35,723 nucleotides of DNA from assembly GCA_021202635.1 (NCBI GenBank), contig JAJQCQ010000015.1:1-35723 (forward strand). The letters are read 5' to 3'. The notes under the pieces were generated by a model. It was not told the origin of the DNA. It did not search any database and saw only the letters and a program-made list of their open reading frames with translations. Source of the DNA: Lachnospiraceae bacterium. Lineage in GTDB: Bacteria; Bacillota; Clostridia; Lachnospirales; Lachnospiraceae. Numbering within the stretch: the stretch's first letter is position 1; each line of letters opens with the position of its first letter. Below are positions 24,718-33,209 of this stretch, in pieces. The position numbers and the translations under genes are program-made.

Positions 24718-25359
24718 TCACAGCTTCGAATACCCAAAGCTGTTCACAATCGCGTCAATCTTCTGCCCTGCCGCGCACATCGGGCACTGACCTACCTCAT
24801 AGGTCTGATAATCACCGATATCCTCCCCGTGGAAAATGCTGTTGATCTCATAGCCTTCTACTTCACTGCTTGCACTGAAGATTGCCGAGATGCCTTCCAG
24901 AATGCCGCCGTAATAATGGATGCAGTCAATCGCGCTGGCAATCGTCCGGCCGGTCGTCGCGGAAGCAAGCAGAAGGATGCAGTGCTTTCCCTTAATCATC
25001 ATCTGCATATTGTCGCGGAAAATCAGCTGCCCGCCCGGATTCATCTCCGGCGTCACCACATACATCGTCTGATGGCGGTTCAGAGACATGATCCCCGATT
25101 CTGTCAGCTCATCCGCCAGATACGCGCCGATCACCTCGCAGCCATCCATACAGATAATCGTATCTATGTACGTAGAATTCGTATACTTTCTCGCCAGCAC
25201 GGAAGCTGCCGCGGAAGCCTCGCTCTTCCTGCACTTCATAATGGTCATATCCACATAATTATTGATATGGGAGTGGTTCGTGGCAAAATGTCCCGGAATC
25301 GTCCGGATAATCACGTTCTTGTTTAGCTTTGACTCAATTCTGTTCGCCCTGTTTTCCAT
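24718..25359 (-). CDS. Divergent phosphoribosyltransferase-like protein
   Basis: A 213-aa protein resembling orotate phosphoribosyltransferases in its central part: hood-like N-terminus, DTIICMDGCEVIGAYLADEL (about residues 85-105), and a PRPP-loop-like LLLASATTGRTIASAI (about 138-153). The two acidic residues usual at the start of the PRPP loop are replaced by Ala-Ser, so catalysis is doubtful. A CPMC pair sits near the C-terminus. AGGAGGG lies 7 nt before the ATG at 25359, and a strong promoter lies 34 nt further up. It is monocistronic and convergent with the activase gene. It may be a regulatory or salvage protein; function unknown. Confidence 0.7.
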   Translation of the reverse strand: MENRANRIESKLNKNVIIRTIPGHFATNHSHINNYVDMTIMKCRKSEASAAASVLARKYTNSTYIDTIICMDGCEVIGAYLADELTESGIMSLNRHQTMYVVTPEMNPGGQLIFRDNMQMMIKGKHCILLLASATTGRTIASAIDCIHYYGGILEGISAIFSASSEVEGYEINSIFHGEDIGDYQTYEVGQCPMCAAGQKIDAIVNSFGYSKL

Positions 25360-25392
25360 AGACAGTCCCTCCTGGAATCTTAGTATGCGTCT

Positions 25393-25421
25393 ATCATACA
25401 CAATAACGAATGTTTTTTCAA
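25393..25421 (-). promoter_or_regulatory. Promoter of the phosphoribosyltransferase-like gene
   Basis: Minus strand TTGAAA (25421-25416), 17 nt, TATGAT (25398-25393). Confidence 0.7.
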
Positions 25422-25520
25422 GAACTTTTTTGACATTTTGCACAAAATCAATGTTACAGGTCACACCCGATCAGATTTATATTTTTTAATCTCTACAGGT
25501 GTGACCGATAACGGCATCTG

Positions 25521-26879
25521 CTAATTCCGACTGATATGCAGGTAATTTCTCCCGGAAAGCGTCTGATTCGTACAGAGAAGCAAAATCAGAATCAGACATC
25601 CCGCGAGGAATCCCGGCAGATCAAACGCCGCCGTCAGAATCAGCAGGATCAGCCGCATGAATTTCACCGCATAGCCAAGCTCAAAGTTCGGCTGGGTATA
25701 ATTTGCTACGGCCACAAAAGCCATGTAGAGCATGACTTCCGTGTTAAACCATCCGGAGGTCACGGCAAATTCTCCGAGTACAAGACCCGCAAAAATACTC
25801 AGTGGAGTGCTGAGCATATTCGGCGTATTCAGCGCGGCAAGGCGCAGGCCGTCGATCGCCAGCTCCAGAATCAGGAGCTGCCAGACCAGCGGAATGTTGA
25901 CTACATCCCGTATCAGAATAAAATCAAACAGCGGCGGTATCCACTGCGGATTCTGCATCAGGAGCAGATAAACCGGTGTCAGAAAGACTGTCACCAGCAA
26001 AATCAGAATGCGGGAAATTTTCAGATACAGCGACGTCCAGGCCGGAAAATAATAATCATTTGCTTCCTCGATCATGTCAAATATGGAAGTCGGCAAAATC
26101 ATCGCCGAAGGCGCGTTATCCACCAGAATTGCCAGCTTTCCTTCCATAATGCAGGCAGCTGTAGTATCCGGACGTTCCGTAAATTTAAATTTGGGAAACG
26201 GGTTATACCAGCGCGTACCAATCAATGCCTCCGCCAGGCTTTGCTGGTTCATGCACAGATCCGGCGTCTCAATCGCCTGGATCCGCGTGCGCACCGTTTC
26301 AAGCAGCTTCGGGTCCACGAGATTTTTCATATAGCAGAGTACAACATCCGAGCGGGAGGATGTGCCGACCTCCAGAATCTCCATGATCAGATTCGGATCG
26401 CGGATTCGCCTGCGAATCAATGCAGTATCAAACACAATTGTCTCCACGAAACCATCCTTCGATCCGCGCAGGGACTTGTCCATCCCCGGCTCATCTACGC
26501 TGCGGACCGGATAGGAACGGCAGTCAATCTGGATGTCCTCGCCGTACCCGTCCACAAAAAGCATGGTAATGCCGGAGAGCACCAGGCGTACCGCCTGGTC
26601 AAAATCCTCCACCGTACCCACTTCTGAATACGGAATTTTCCGGGTAAAGCTTTCCGCGTCCTGCGGCATTTCCTCCGGTGTGATTTTCAGGATGGAATCC
26701 AGAATCTTCAGCATCGCTTCGTCATTCATCATTCCATCCAGAAAATAAAACGATGCTTCTCTTCCGCCGATGCGGATATCTCTCTGAACCAGGTCAAAGC
26801 TCTCGCCGATTGGCAGCAGATGCTTCATACAGGCTGCGTTCTGCCAGAGCTTCCAGTAAATTTTCTGCGGTTCTGCCAT
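25521..26879 (-). CDS. spoVAF: Spore germination protein, SpoVAF/GerA family
   Basis: A 452-aa GerA-type A-subunit protein of the spore inner membrane. The segment DGFVETIVFDTALIRRRIRDP (20 residues shown, D to P minus none beyond) and TERPDTTAACIMEGKLAILVD match what I recall of SpoVAF more closely than germinant receptors. The N-terminal soluble domain covers about 1-285; at least four hydrophobic segments follow (about 290-440). AAGGAG lies 9 nt before the ATG at 26879; an upstream ATG at 26912 contains the ribosome site in its coding part. In Bacillus the gene is in the spoVA operon; here no other spoVA gene is next to it. It supports a spore-forming host or recent ancestor. Confidence 0.85.
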   Translation of the reverse strand: MAEPQKIYWKLWQNAACMKHLLPIGESFDLVQRDIRIGGREASFYFLDGMMNDEAMLKILDSILKITPEEMPQDAESFTRKIPYSEVGTVEDFDQAVRLVLSGITMLFVDGYGEDIQIDCRSYPVRSVDEPGMDKSLRGSKDGFVETIVFDTALIRRRIRDPNLIMEILEVGTSSRSDVVLCYMKNLVDPKLLETVRTRIQAIETPDLCMNQQSLAEALIGTRWYNPFPKFKFTERPDTTAACIMEGKLAILVDNAPSAMILPTSIFDMIEEANDYYFPAWTSLYLKISRILILLVTVFLTPVYLLLMQNPQWIPPLFDFILIRDVVNIPLVWQLLILELAIDGLRLAALNTPNMLSTPLSIFAGLVLGEFAVTSGWFNTEVMLYMAFVAVANYTQPNFELGYAVKFMRLILLILTAAFDLPGFLAGCLILILLLCTNQTLSGRNYLHISRN

Positions 26880-26964
26880 GTCAGGTATCTCCTTATAACA
26901 TTTTATATTCATTCTGCATTACTCCCAGTATGTCCCAAAAACGATTGTCCGATTCATATTCTGA

Positions 26965-26993
26965 TTGCATTTTCTTTCCTTTGCTGTTATATT
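26965..26993 (+). promoter_or_regulatory. Promoter of the small membrane exporter gene
   Basis: TTGCAT (26965-26970), 17 nt, TATATT (26988-26993), about 60 nt before the start codon. Confidence 0.6.
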
Positions 26994-27056
26994 GATAAAG
27001 AAATTTCGCAGGTAAAGTCAATTGCAAATTCACTGATAAAGGAGATTCTATTTTCT

Positions 27057-27533
27057 ATGAAAAGTTACCTGATTGTGTTTCTGATTTCCATGCTTCCCCT
27101 AATTGAGTTGCGCGGAGCCATTCCCTACGGCGTACTTTTCGGACTGCCAACCATACCAACCTACATCGTGGCGATCATCGGAAATATGCTTCCTGTGCCG
27201 ATTATCTATCTGTTCGCCCGCAGAGTGCTCGTCTGGGGGCAGGATAAGCCTTTGATTGGGAAATTGTTCACTTTTTTTCTGGAAAAGGGAGAAAAGGGCG
27301 GACAGAAGCTGCAGGCCAAAGCCGGAAGGGGACTTTTTGTCGCTCTTCTGCTTTTTGTCGGTATCCCGCTTCCGGGTACAGGCGCATGGACCGGTACCCT
27401 CGCTGCCAGTATTCTGAAAATGGATTTCAAATCCACCATTCTCGCCGTGATCCTCGGCGTTCTGCTCGCCGGCGTCATTATGGGACTCGCCAGTAATGGA
27501 CTGCTTGGCGCAATTGGGGTTCTCTTTTCTTAA
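27057..27533 (+). CDS. Small multi-drug export (COG2426-like) membrane protein
   Basis: A 158-aa integral membrane protein of the family usually annotated as small multidrug exporter. Signature ELRGAIPYGVLFGLP near the N-terminus, then IIGNMLPVPIIYLFARRVL, a basic cytoplasmic loop, and VGIPLPGTGAWTGTLAA followed by two more hydrophobic helices. The transport substrate is not established for the family. GGAG lies 12 nt before the ATG at 27057, which is long; a longer in-frame opening upstream has no membrane-family likeness and includes the promoter. It is divergent from spoVAF. Confidence 0.85.
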   Translation: MKSYLIVFLISMLPLIELRGAIPYGVLFGLPTIPTYIVAIIGNMLPVPIIYLFARRVLVWGQDKPLIGKLFTFFLEKGEKGGQKLQAKAGRGLFVALLLFVGIPLPGTGAWTGTLAASILKMDFKSTILAVILGVLLAGVIMGLASNGLLGAIGVLFS

Positions 27534-27658
27534 AACCCCTCGCTTTTTCTTTTATACCTGCGAAGGCCACGAGCCAGGCAGACGCGCTTGTACAGATATT
27601 TGACGGTGACTGCACCGTTACAACTTTCATTTGCATATAAATCTGGGAAATTTAAACA

Positions 27659-28159
27659 ATGAACAATCTTACATTAATCGGAATGCCCGGTGCAGGAAAA
27701 AGCACCGTAGGAATCGTTCTCGCCAAGGTACTTGGCTATGATTTTATTGACTCGGATCTCTTAATTCAGAAGGAAGAAGGACAGCTGCTGTGGCAGATTA
27801 TTGAACGCTGCGGTCTGGATGGCTTCCGCGCAATTGAAGACCGCGTCAACGCACAGATCACCGTAGACCAAACCGTTATCGCGACCGGCGGCAGTGTCAT
27901 TTACTGCACTCAGGCGATGGAGCATCTGCGTTCCATCGGAACAATCGTCTACCTGAAAATCAGCTGTGAAGAGCTTGCTGGACGGCTGGGCGACCTCTCC
28001 CAAAGAGGCGTCACCATAAAGCCCGGACAAACGCTGGATGATCTCTACACCGAGCGCGTCCCGCTCTATGAAAAATACGCAGATATTACCGTCGACATCA
28101 CCGGTTTAAGCGTTACGGAAGCGATAGAGAAAATACAGCATAAAATATTTCTCCAATAA
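27659..28159 (+). CDS. aroK: Shikimate kinase homologue
   Basis: A 166-aa P-loop kinase of the AroK/AroL family, phosphorylating shikimate in aromatic amino-acid synthesis. Walker A GMPGAGKST (residues 8-16), substrate Asp in FIDSD, FRAIED, ATGGSVIY (usually ATGGG), and ERVPLYEKYAD near the end. The lid segment LSQRGVTIKPG is slightly unlike the usual R-RPLL form, so activity on shikimate is likely but not certain. The ribosome site is weak (GGGAAA, 9 nt before the ATG). No other aro genes are in the window; the MoxR gene follows after 61 nt. Confidence 0.82.
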   Translation: MNNLTLIGMPGAGKSTVGIVLAKVLGYDFIDSDLLIQKEEGQLLWQIIERCGLDGFRAIEDRVNAQITVDQTVIATGGSVIYCTQAMEHLRSIGTIVYLKISCEELAGRLGDLSQRGVTIKPGQTLDDLYTERVPLYEKYADITVDITGLSVTEAIEKIQHKIFLQ

Positions 28160-28220
28160 AGATAATCATGCAGTAAATGCAAACAAAACCAGGGTGAGTA
28201 AAGGAAGGCATTTCAGACTT

Positions 28221-29723
28221 ATGAACATCAAACGCGCAAAAAATGAAATAAAAGATACCATCGAAGCCTATCTGCTGAAGGACGAATTCGGGGACTATGT
28301 GATTCCGCAGATTCGTCAGCGCCCGGTGCTGCTGCTGGGCGCGCCCGGCATCGGCAAAACACAGATCATGGAGCAGGTGGCCCGCGAGTGCGGAATTGGC
28401 CTGGTTTCCTATACCATTACGCATCACACGCGGCAGAGCGCGATCGGCCTGCCATTCATCTCCAGGCAGGAATTTGACGGGCAGGAAATTCCCGTGACAG
28501 AGTACACGATGAGCGAGATTGTCGCATCTATTTACAAAAAAATGAAAACAACCGGACTGCGGGAAGGCATCCTGTTTATCGATGAGATCAACTGCGTTTC
28601 GGAAACACTTGCGCCTGCCATGCTGCAGTTTTTGCAGTGCAAAACATTCGGAAGCCATGAGATTCCGCAGGGCTGGATCATCGTAGCGGCCGGGAACCCG
28701 CCGGAATACAACAAATCCGTCCGGGAATTTGACGTTGTCACGATGGACCGTGTGAAGAAAATTGAGGTAGAACCAGACTATACGGTCTGGAAAGAATACG
28801 CGCAAAAAGAGCAGATCCATTCTGCCGTCATCTCTTATCTCGACACACGCCCCGGCAGCTTTTACAAGATGGAAACGACCGTAGATGGGCGAAAATTTGC
28901 GACCCCGCGTGGCTGGGAAGACCTTTCAACCATGCTGAAGGTCTACGAAACACTTGGAAAAGAAATGGATCGCGAGGTCGTTGTCCAGTACATCCAGCAT
29001 GAACTGATTGCCAAAGATTTTGCCAATTATCTCGAATTGTATCGAAAATATCAGATCGATTACCAACTGGAAGCTGTGCTCTCCGGACACATCGACGAGG
29101 CTCTTCTGAAAAAGGCTGCACACGCGTCCTTCGATGAACGGCTCAGTGTCGTTCATCTCTTGCTCGCCCGCTGCCGGGAAAGCTTCGCCGCGCAGATCCG
29201 TCAGGAAGAGGCAAGTCTTCTGCTCTTCGAACAGCTGAAGCAGCTGAAAGAACGGTTATTATGCGGGTCCGCCTGCCTGACTGACCAGATCTCCGGATTC
29301 CGGCAGGAGTATGAGCAGAAAAAAACGGCCGGTCTGCTCTCCCGTGAACAAGACCGCCGCTATCGCCAGGCGGCGGAGCAGTTGGAAGCCTGGGAACACC
29401 ATTTACAGACCTCCGGCCTGCAGGAGCCGAAGGAATCCTTTGCCTGGATCAAAGAACAGTTTGATCTGGGGCAGGATGCGCTTGATAAAAGTTTCCAGAA
29501 AGCCGCGGCGATGCTGGAGCATGCCTTTGACTTCATCGAAACCGCCTTCGGAAACGGCCAGGAGACCGTGATCTTTGTAACAAACCTGAACACAGACTAC
29601 TACTGTATCCGCTTCCTGCAGCAGTATGACTGTGAGCGCTATTACCGCTACAATAAAGAGCTGCTCTTTGAAGAGCGCAGCCGTTCCATCGAAACACGGC
29701 TGAAAGAGCTGGAACTCAAATAA
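28221..29723 (+). CDS. MoxR-type AAA+ ATPase
   Basis: A 500-aa AAA+ protein. Walker A GAPGIGKT (residues 40-47), Walker B ILFIDE (D121, E122), sensor-like IIVAAGNPPEYNKSVREFD, and an arginine-finger/lid region FATPRGWEDLS. About 200 residues of charged helical C-terminal sequence follow (about 300-500), longer than a minimal MoxR. AAAGGAAGG lies 12 nt before the ATG at 28221; a GTG at 28194 is possible. MoxR ATPases usually work with a VWA protein; the matching one here is at 31545, with feoA and ilvE on the other strand in between. The role is probably chaperone-like remodelling, by family inference. Confidence 0.88.
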   Translation: MNIKRAKNEIKDTIEAYLLKDEFGDYVIPQIRQRPVLLLGAPGIGKTQIMEQVARECGIGLVSYTITHHTRQSAIGLPFISRQEFDGQEIPVTEYTMSEIVASIYKKMKTTGLREGILFIDEINCVSETLAPAMLQFLQCKTFGSHEIPQGWIIVAAGNPPEYNKSVREFDVVTMDRVKKIEVEPDYTVWKEYAQKEQIHSAVISYLDTRPGSFYKMETTVDGRKFATPRGWEDLSTMLKVYETLGKEMDREVVVQYIQHELIAKDFANYLELYRKYQIDYQLEAVLSGHIDEALLKKAAHASFDERLSVVHLLLARCRESFAAQIRQEEASLLLFEQLKQLKERLLCGSACLTDQISGFRQEYEQKKTAGLLSREQDRRYRQAAEQLEAWEHHLQTSGLQEPKESFAWIKEQFDLGQDALDKSFQKAAAMLEHAFDFIETAFGNGQETVIFVTNLNTDYYCIRFLQQYDCERYYRYNKELLFEERSRSIETRLKELELK

Positions 29724-29754
29724 ATCAGCAAATGAGCCAACCGCAGTCTTTTCG

Positions 29755-29973
29755 TCACACACGGATATGATTTGCGGTATCTGCTCCTAATGCGATCCTG
29801 CGTGGGCCTGCCCCTATGATCAACAGTCCGCCTCCATTGTTTTGAATCACACGGATCTCGCTCCCCTGACAAATCTCCCAATCCCTCAGTTCCTGATCTG
29901 TCTCCTCCGGCAGACCAAGCATCCATTTGACCGTACAGATCGTGTTGCTCGGTACATCTGTCAGCATTTGCAT
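29755..29973 (-). CDS. FeoA-like SH3-fold protein
   Basis: A 72-aa protein of the FeoA family: MLTDVPSNTICTVKWMLG, a central WEICQGSEIRVIQNNGGG, then LLIIGAGPRRIALGADTANHIRV, the typical end of FeoA beta barrels. FeoA assists the FeoB iron transporter, but no feoB is adjacent, so it may be an orphan or a regulatory FeoA domain. GAGGGGGG lies 7 nt before the ATG at 29973; an open frame continues upstream through the promoter and is not used. Confidence 0.82.
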   Translation of the reverse strand: MQMLTDVPSNTICTVKWMLGLPEETDQELRDWEICQGSEIRVIQNNGGGLLIIGAGPRRIALGADTANHIRV

Positions 29974-30018
29974 ATAAAAACCCCCCTCTGCGTACAATTT
30001 GTCTATCGCATTAGACTG

Positions 30019-30048
30019 ATTGTAACAGGGAGGTTCTTTGTTAGTCAA
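30019..30048 (-). promoter_or_regulatory. Promoter of the feoA-like gene
   Basis: Minus strand TTGACT (30048-30043), 18 nt, TACAAT (30024-30019), about 45 nt upstream of the start. No clear Fur box seen. Confidence 0.65.
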
Positions 30049-30119
30049 TGGCAATCTTTATCCTAAACAGCTGATCTCTGTTCATCGGATAAAACATGCT
30101 GCAGATTTTTCATACTAAT

Positions 30120-31145
30120 TTATTTGATCACATGAATCCAGCCTTCCGGCGCCTCAATGCGGCCCATCTGGATACCGGTCAGGGTGTCATAGAGCTTCTT
30201 CGTCACCGGTCCCATCTCCGTCATACCGCTCGGCAGGCAGATTTCATTTCCATGGTCTACGATCTTTCCAACCGGGGAAATAACTGCAGCCGTGCCGCAC
30301 AGGCCGCACTCTGCGAAATCCTTCACCTCATCGAAGAGAACCTCACGTTCTTCTACCTCGAGACCAAGATAATCTCTGGCAACCGTGATCAGAGAGCGGC
30401 GTGTAATGGACGGAAGAATGCTGCCCGACTTCGGAGTCACGACCTTATTGTCCTTCGTCACAAACAGGAAATTCGCACCGCCGGTTTCCTCTACCTTCGT
30501 ACGGGTAGCCGGATCCAGGTACATATTCTCATCAAAACCCTTCTGATGAGCGTCAACGATCGCATAAAGACTCATCGCATAATTCAGTCCTGCCTTGATA
30601 TGGCCGGTGCCATGAGGTGCCGCGCGGTCAAAATCAGACACACGGATCGTCAGCGGCTTCGCACCACCCTTGAAGTACGGACCTACCGGAGTCGTAAACA
30701 CACGAAACTGATACTCAGCGGCCGGAGCCACACCGATCACCGCGCTGCTGCCGAAAATGTACGGTCGAATATAAAGCGTCGCGCCAGAGCCATAGGGCGG
30801 CACATATGCTTCATTCGCAGCTACCGTCTCAGAAACTGCCTCGATGAAACGCTCTTCCGGAAATACCGGAATCTCCAGGCGCTCGCAGGAGGATTTCAGA
30901 CGGGCAGCGTTCAGATCCGGGCGGAACATCACAATATGGCCATCCTCCGTTGTATAGGCCTTCAGCCCCTCAAAACAGGTCTGCGCGTACTGAAGCACAC
31001 CCGCGCACTCGCTGATCGTTACCATCGCGTCCGAGATCAGTGCGCCGTCATCCCAGGCACCATCCTTATAATTTGCAACATACCGCTTATCGGTCTGCAC
31101 ATAGCCAAACCCCAGGTTTGCCCAGTCAATATTCTTTTTCTCCAT
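30120..31145 (-). CDS. ilvE: Branched-chain amino-acid aminotransferase
   Basis: Class IV PLP transaminase doing the last step of valine, leucine and isoleucine synthesis and the first of their breakdown. A 341-aa long-form protein (BCAT group II). The PLP lysine is in HIKAGLNYAMSLYA; the glutamate/phosphate-binding segments EETGGANFLFV and GSILPSITRRSL are present. GGAAGG precedes the ATG. It has its own promoter with a leader of only about 44 nt, so no T-box can fit. It lies apart from the leuB-ilvD-ilvB run. Confidence 0.95.
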   Translation of the reverse strand: MEKKNIDWANLGFGYVQTDKRYVANYKDGAWDDGALISDAMVTISECAGVLQYAQTCFEGLKAYTTEDGHIVMFRPDLNAARLKSSCERLEIPVFPEERFIEAVSETVAANEAYVPPYGSGATLYIRPYIFGSSAVIGVAPAAEYQFRVFTTPVGPYFKGGAKPLTIRVSDFDRAAPHGTGHIKAGLNYAMSLYAIVDAHQKGFDENMYLDPATRTKVEETGGANFLFVTKDNKVVTPKSGSILPSITRRSLITVARDYLGLEVEEREVLFDEVKDFAECGLCGTAAVISPVGKIVDHGNEICLPSGMTEMGPVTKKLYDTLTGIQMGRIEAPEGWIHVIK

Positions 31146-31195
31146 AATTTTAAACCTTCCTTTGTGTAAAATAAAGATTTCTGCTTTCGGTGTTC

Positions 31196-31224
31196 AGTTT
31201 ACGCTTGCAAAAAGACGCTGTCAA
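31196..31224 (-). promoter_or_regulatory. Promoter of ilvE
   Basis: Minus strand TTGACA (31224-31219), 17 nt, TAAACT (31201-31196). Confidence 0.75.
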
Positions 31225-31417
31225 GAGTTTCTCCGGGTTTTTAAAAGGAAAATCTCTGTGCGATGAAGCCGGATGCCTGCTGCAATTGCATTTTCGGCCC
31301 TCGATAGGCGGCAAGCCCGCACTTTGTATGAAACAGGCCCCAGACCAGCACGGAAACATGGTCTGGCTGTATACAGGAATGAGCAGAGAAAGGCATCTGA
31401 AACAATTGCGAAAAGGA
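31225..31417. other. Intergenic stretch between the ilvE and VWA-gene promoters
   Basis: The full gap between ilvE and the VWA gene is 399 nt and holds two divergent promoters. In this middle part I see only one clear element, a hairpin with an 8-bp perfect stem CCAGACCA (31340-31347) and TGGTCTGG (31359-31366) without a T tract. Short open frames here lack ribosome sites and look non-coding. Confidence 0.5.
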
Positions 31418-31447
31418 TTGCATACACGGAAACTTACATGATATAGT
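31418..31447 (+). promoter_or_regulatory. Promoter of the VWA/DUF2201 gene
   Basis: TTGCAT (31418-31423), 18 nt, TATAGT (31442-31447), about 98 nt before the start codon. Confidence 0.55.
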
Positions 31448-31544
31448 AAGAACACAGAAACCGTGTCACTCTGAAGATAAGGAAGCTCCGCTGTTTGCGG
31501 CAAATTTCTATATGACACGCTACTTTTTTGCAGGAGGAATTCCA

Positions 31545-33140
31545 ATGAGTGTTATTTATGACGAGCAAACACGCTCGCTCGCCTTTGCGGAGGTTGCCCA
31601 GGATATTCTGCGCGGCGCACAAAACGAATTATATCTGAATATGCGATTTCTGGATGTAGCGCTCGCCACTCTGAGGCCCCTTCCGGACGGACAGATCCGC
31701 ACAGCCGGTACGGACGGTATCTATTACTATTTTCAGCCGGATCAGCTGACGAGTGTTTTCCGTCAGGGAAGGGAATATGTCAACCGCCTTTACCTGCACA
31801 GCATTCTGCACTGCCTCTTCGCCCATCTCTGGGTGCGTGGGAACCGGGATCCGGAGTACTGGAATCTTTCCTGTGACATTGCAGTCGAATCCATCATGGA
31901 CGGTCTCTATATCCGCGCGCTGCATCGGCCCATGTCGGCGCTTAGAAGGGAATTTTACCATACACTGACCGAAGACACGGACATGCAGGACTCTGAAAAT
32001 GTACGCCCTTCTTCCGGCAGGGTATCTTCCACTGGCGGAACCGCTTCCCGCCCTGCTCTGACCGCCCAGCGCGTTTACCGCTGCCTTTGCCGGGTCCACC
32101 CTGTACAGGCGCAGCTTGACCGCCTGAAACGGGAATTTTCCGCAGACGACCACAGCCGCTGGGAAGAAGAGTGTTCCGCAAAACAGCCGCCCCACACGGC
32201 CAGAGAGCAGGCCATCCTGCCCGCCCCGCCCAGAAATTTATCTGAGCAGCCCCGGAATCCGGCAGCTTCGGCACCGGACAATGCGCAAATATCAGATATG
32301 CCTTTGCCTGGGCAGGACACTTTCACCGATCCGGAGAACCGCTCACAGGAACAGATGCAGCGTTCGTCAAACGATTTTCCTTCGGAAGCCAGAAAACGAT
32401 GGGAAGACATCCGCGACCGCATGCAGACCGAGATGGAAACCTTCGGCAAGGATCGTTCTGACGATGTGAAAGCACTGGAGGAAACGGTCTGCGCAGCAAA
32501 CCGCAGACACTATGATTATCGGGAATTTCTGCGAAAGTTCTCGGTATTAAAAGAAGAAATGCAGGTCGATCTGGACGCCTTTGACTACATATACTATAAC
32601 TATGGTATGGATCTGTACGGCAATGTACCGCTCATTGAACCGCTTGAAACAAAAGAAGTGAAAAAAATCGAAGATTTCGTGATTGTGCTGGATACCTCCC
32701 TCTCCTGCAAGGGCGATCTTTTGCTGCATTTTCTGGAAGAGACGTATCATATCTTAAGCGAATCGGAAAGCTTTTTCCGAAGAATACATGTCCACATTCT
32801 GCAATGTGATGATCAGGTGCAGGAGGATGTCCTGGTCACCAATCAGGAAGAGATGCGGGACTATCTGGAGCATTTCACCATCCGCGGCTTCGGCGGCACC
32901 GACTTCCGCCCGCCGTTTGCGCGTGTGCAGGAGCTGGCCCGCCAGGGCTGCTTTACGAAGCTGCGCGGACTGATCTATTTTACAGACGGCTATGGCATCT
33001 TTCCGGTCAAAAAGCCGCCCTATGACACCGCTTTTGTATTCCTGAAAGAGGACTATTGTGATGTAGACGTGCCGCCATGGGCGATCAAACTGATTCTTGG
33101 CCGCGAAGAGCTGGAAGAATTCACCGGACATAAGTCCTGA
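31545..33140 (+). CDS. VWA-like / DUF2201 protein, MoxR partner
   Basis: A 531-aa protein. The N-terminal half resembles the putative metallopeptidase domain of DUF2201 proteins, but the motif reads HSILH (H85, H89, with H94), so the catalytic Glu of HExxH is missing. A polar linker rich in Pro, Ser and Gln covers about 150-290. The C-terminal VWA-like domain has a complete metal site: DTSLS (D383-S387), GGTDFRPPF and FTDGYG. AGGAGG lies 7 nt before the ATG at 31545. It is the expected partner of the MoxR ATPase at 28221 on the same strand. Binding of a protein client through the metal site is the family-based expectation. Confidence 0.82.
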   Translation: MSVIYDEQTRSLAFAEVAQDILRGAQNELYLNMRFLDVALATLRPLPDGQIRTAGTDGIYYYFQPDQLTSVFRQGREYVNRLYLHSILHCLFAHLWVRGNRDPEYWNLSCDIAVESIMDGLYIRALHRPMSALRREFYHTLTEDTDMQDSENVRPSSGRVSSTGGTASRPALTAQRVYRCLCRVHPVQAQLDRLKREFSADDHSRWEEECSAKQPPHTAREQAILPAPPRNLSEQPRNPAASAPDNAQISDMPLPGQDTFTDPENRSQEQMQRSSNDFPSEARKRWEDIRDRMQTEMETFGKDRSDDVKALEETVCAANRRHYDYREFLRKFSVLKEEMQVDLDAFDYIYYNYGMDLYGNVPLIEPLETKEVKKIEDFVIVLDTSLSCKGDLLLHFLEETYHILSESESFFRRIHVHILQCDDQVQEDVLVTNQEEMRDYLEHFTIRGFGGTDFRPPFARVQELARQGCFTKLRGLIYFTDGYGIFPVKKPPYDTAFVFLKEDYCDVDVPPWAIKLILGREELEEFTGHKS

Positions 33141-33161
33141 AGGATCAGAAGGATTCTCTTT

Positions 33162-33188
33162 GCCCAAGCCATGGCCAGCGGCTTGGGC
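33162..33188. other. Hairpin between convergent VWA and degV genes
   Basis: GCCCAAGCC and GGCTTGGGC form a perfect 9-bp stem with a 9-nt loop. No T run on either side; a possible factor-assisted or weak bidirectional terminator. Confidence 0.5.
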
Positions 33189-33209
33189 CATTCTCAGGAT
33201 AACCAGCCA

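Noticed and set aside
25536-26627. A 363-codon open frame opposite spoVAF
   Set aside because: Basic, Gln/Arg-rich shadow with no domain and no ribosome site.
31146-31544. Riboswitch or T-box leader between ilvE and the VWA gene
   Set aside because: The ilvE promoter lies only about 50 nt from its start, leaving no room; the other hairpin lacks a T tract and conserved motifs.
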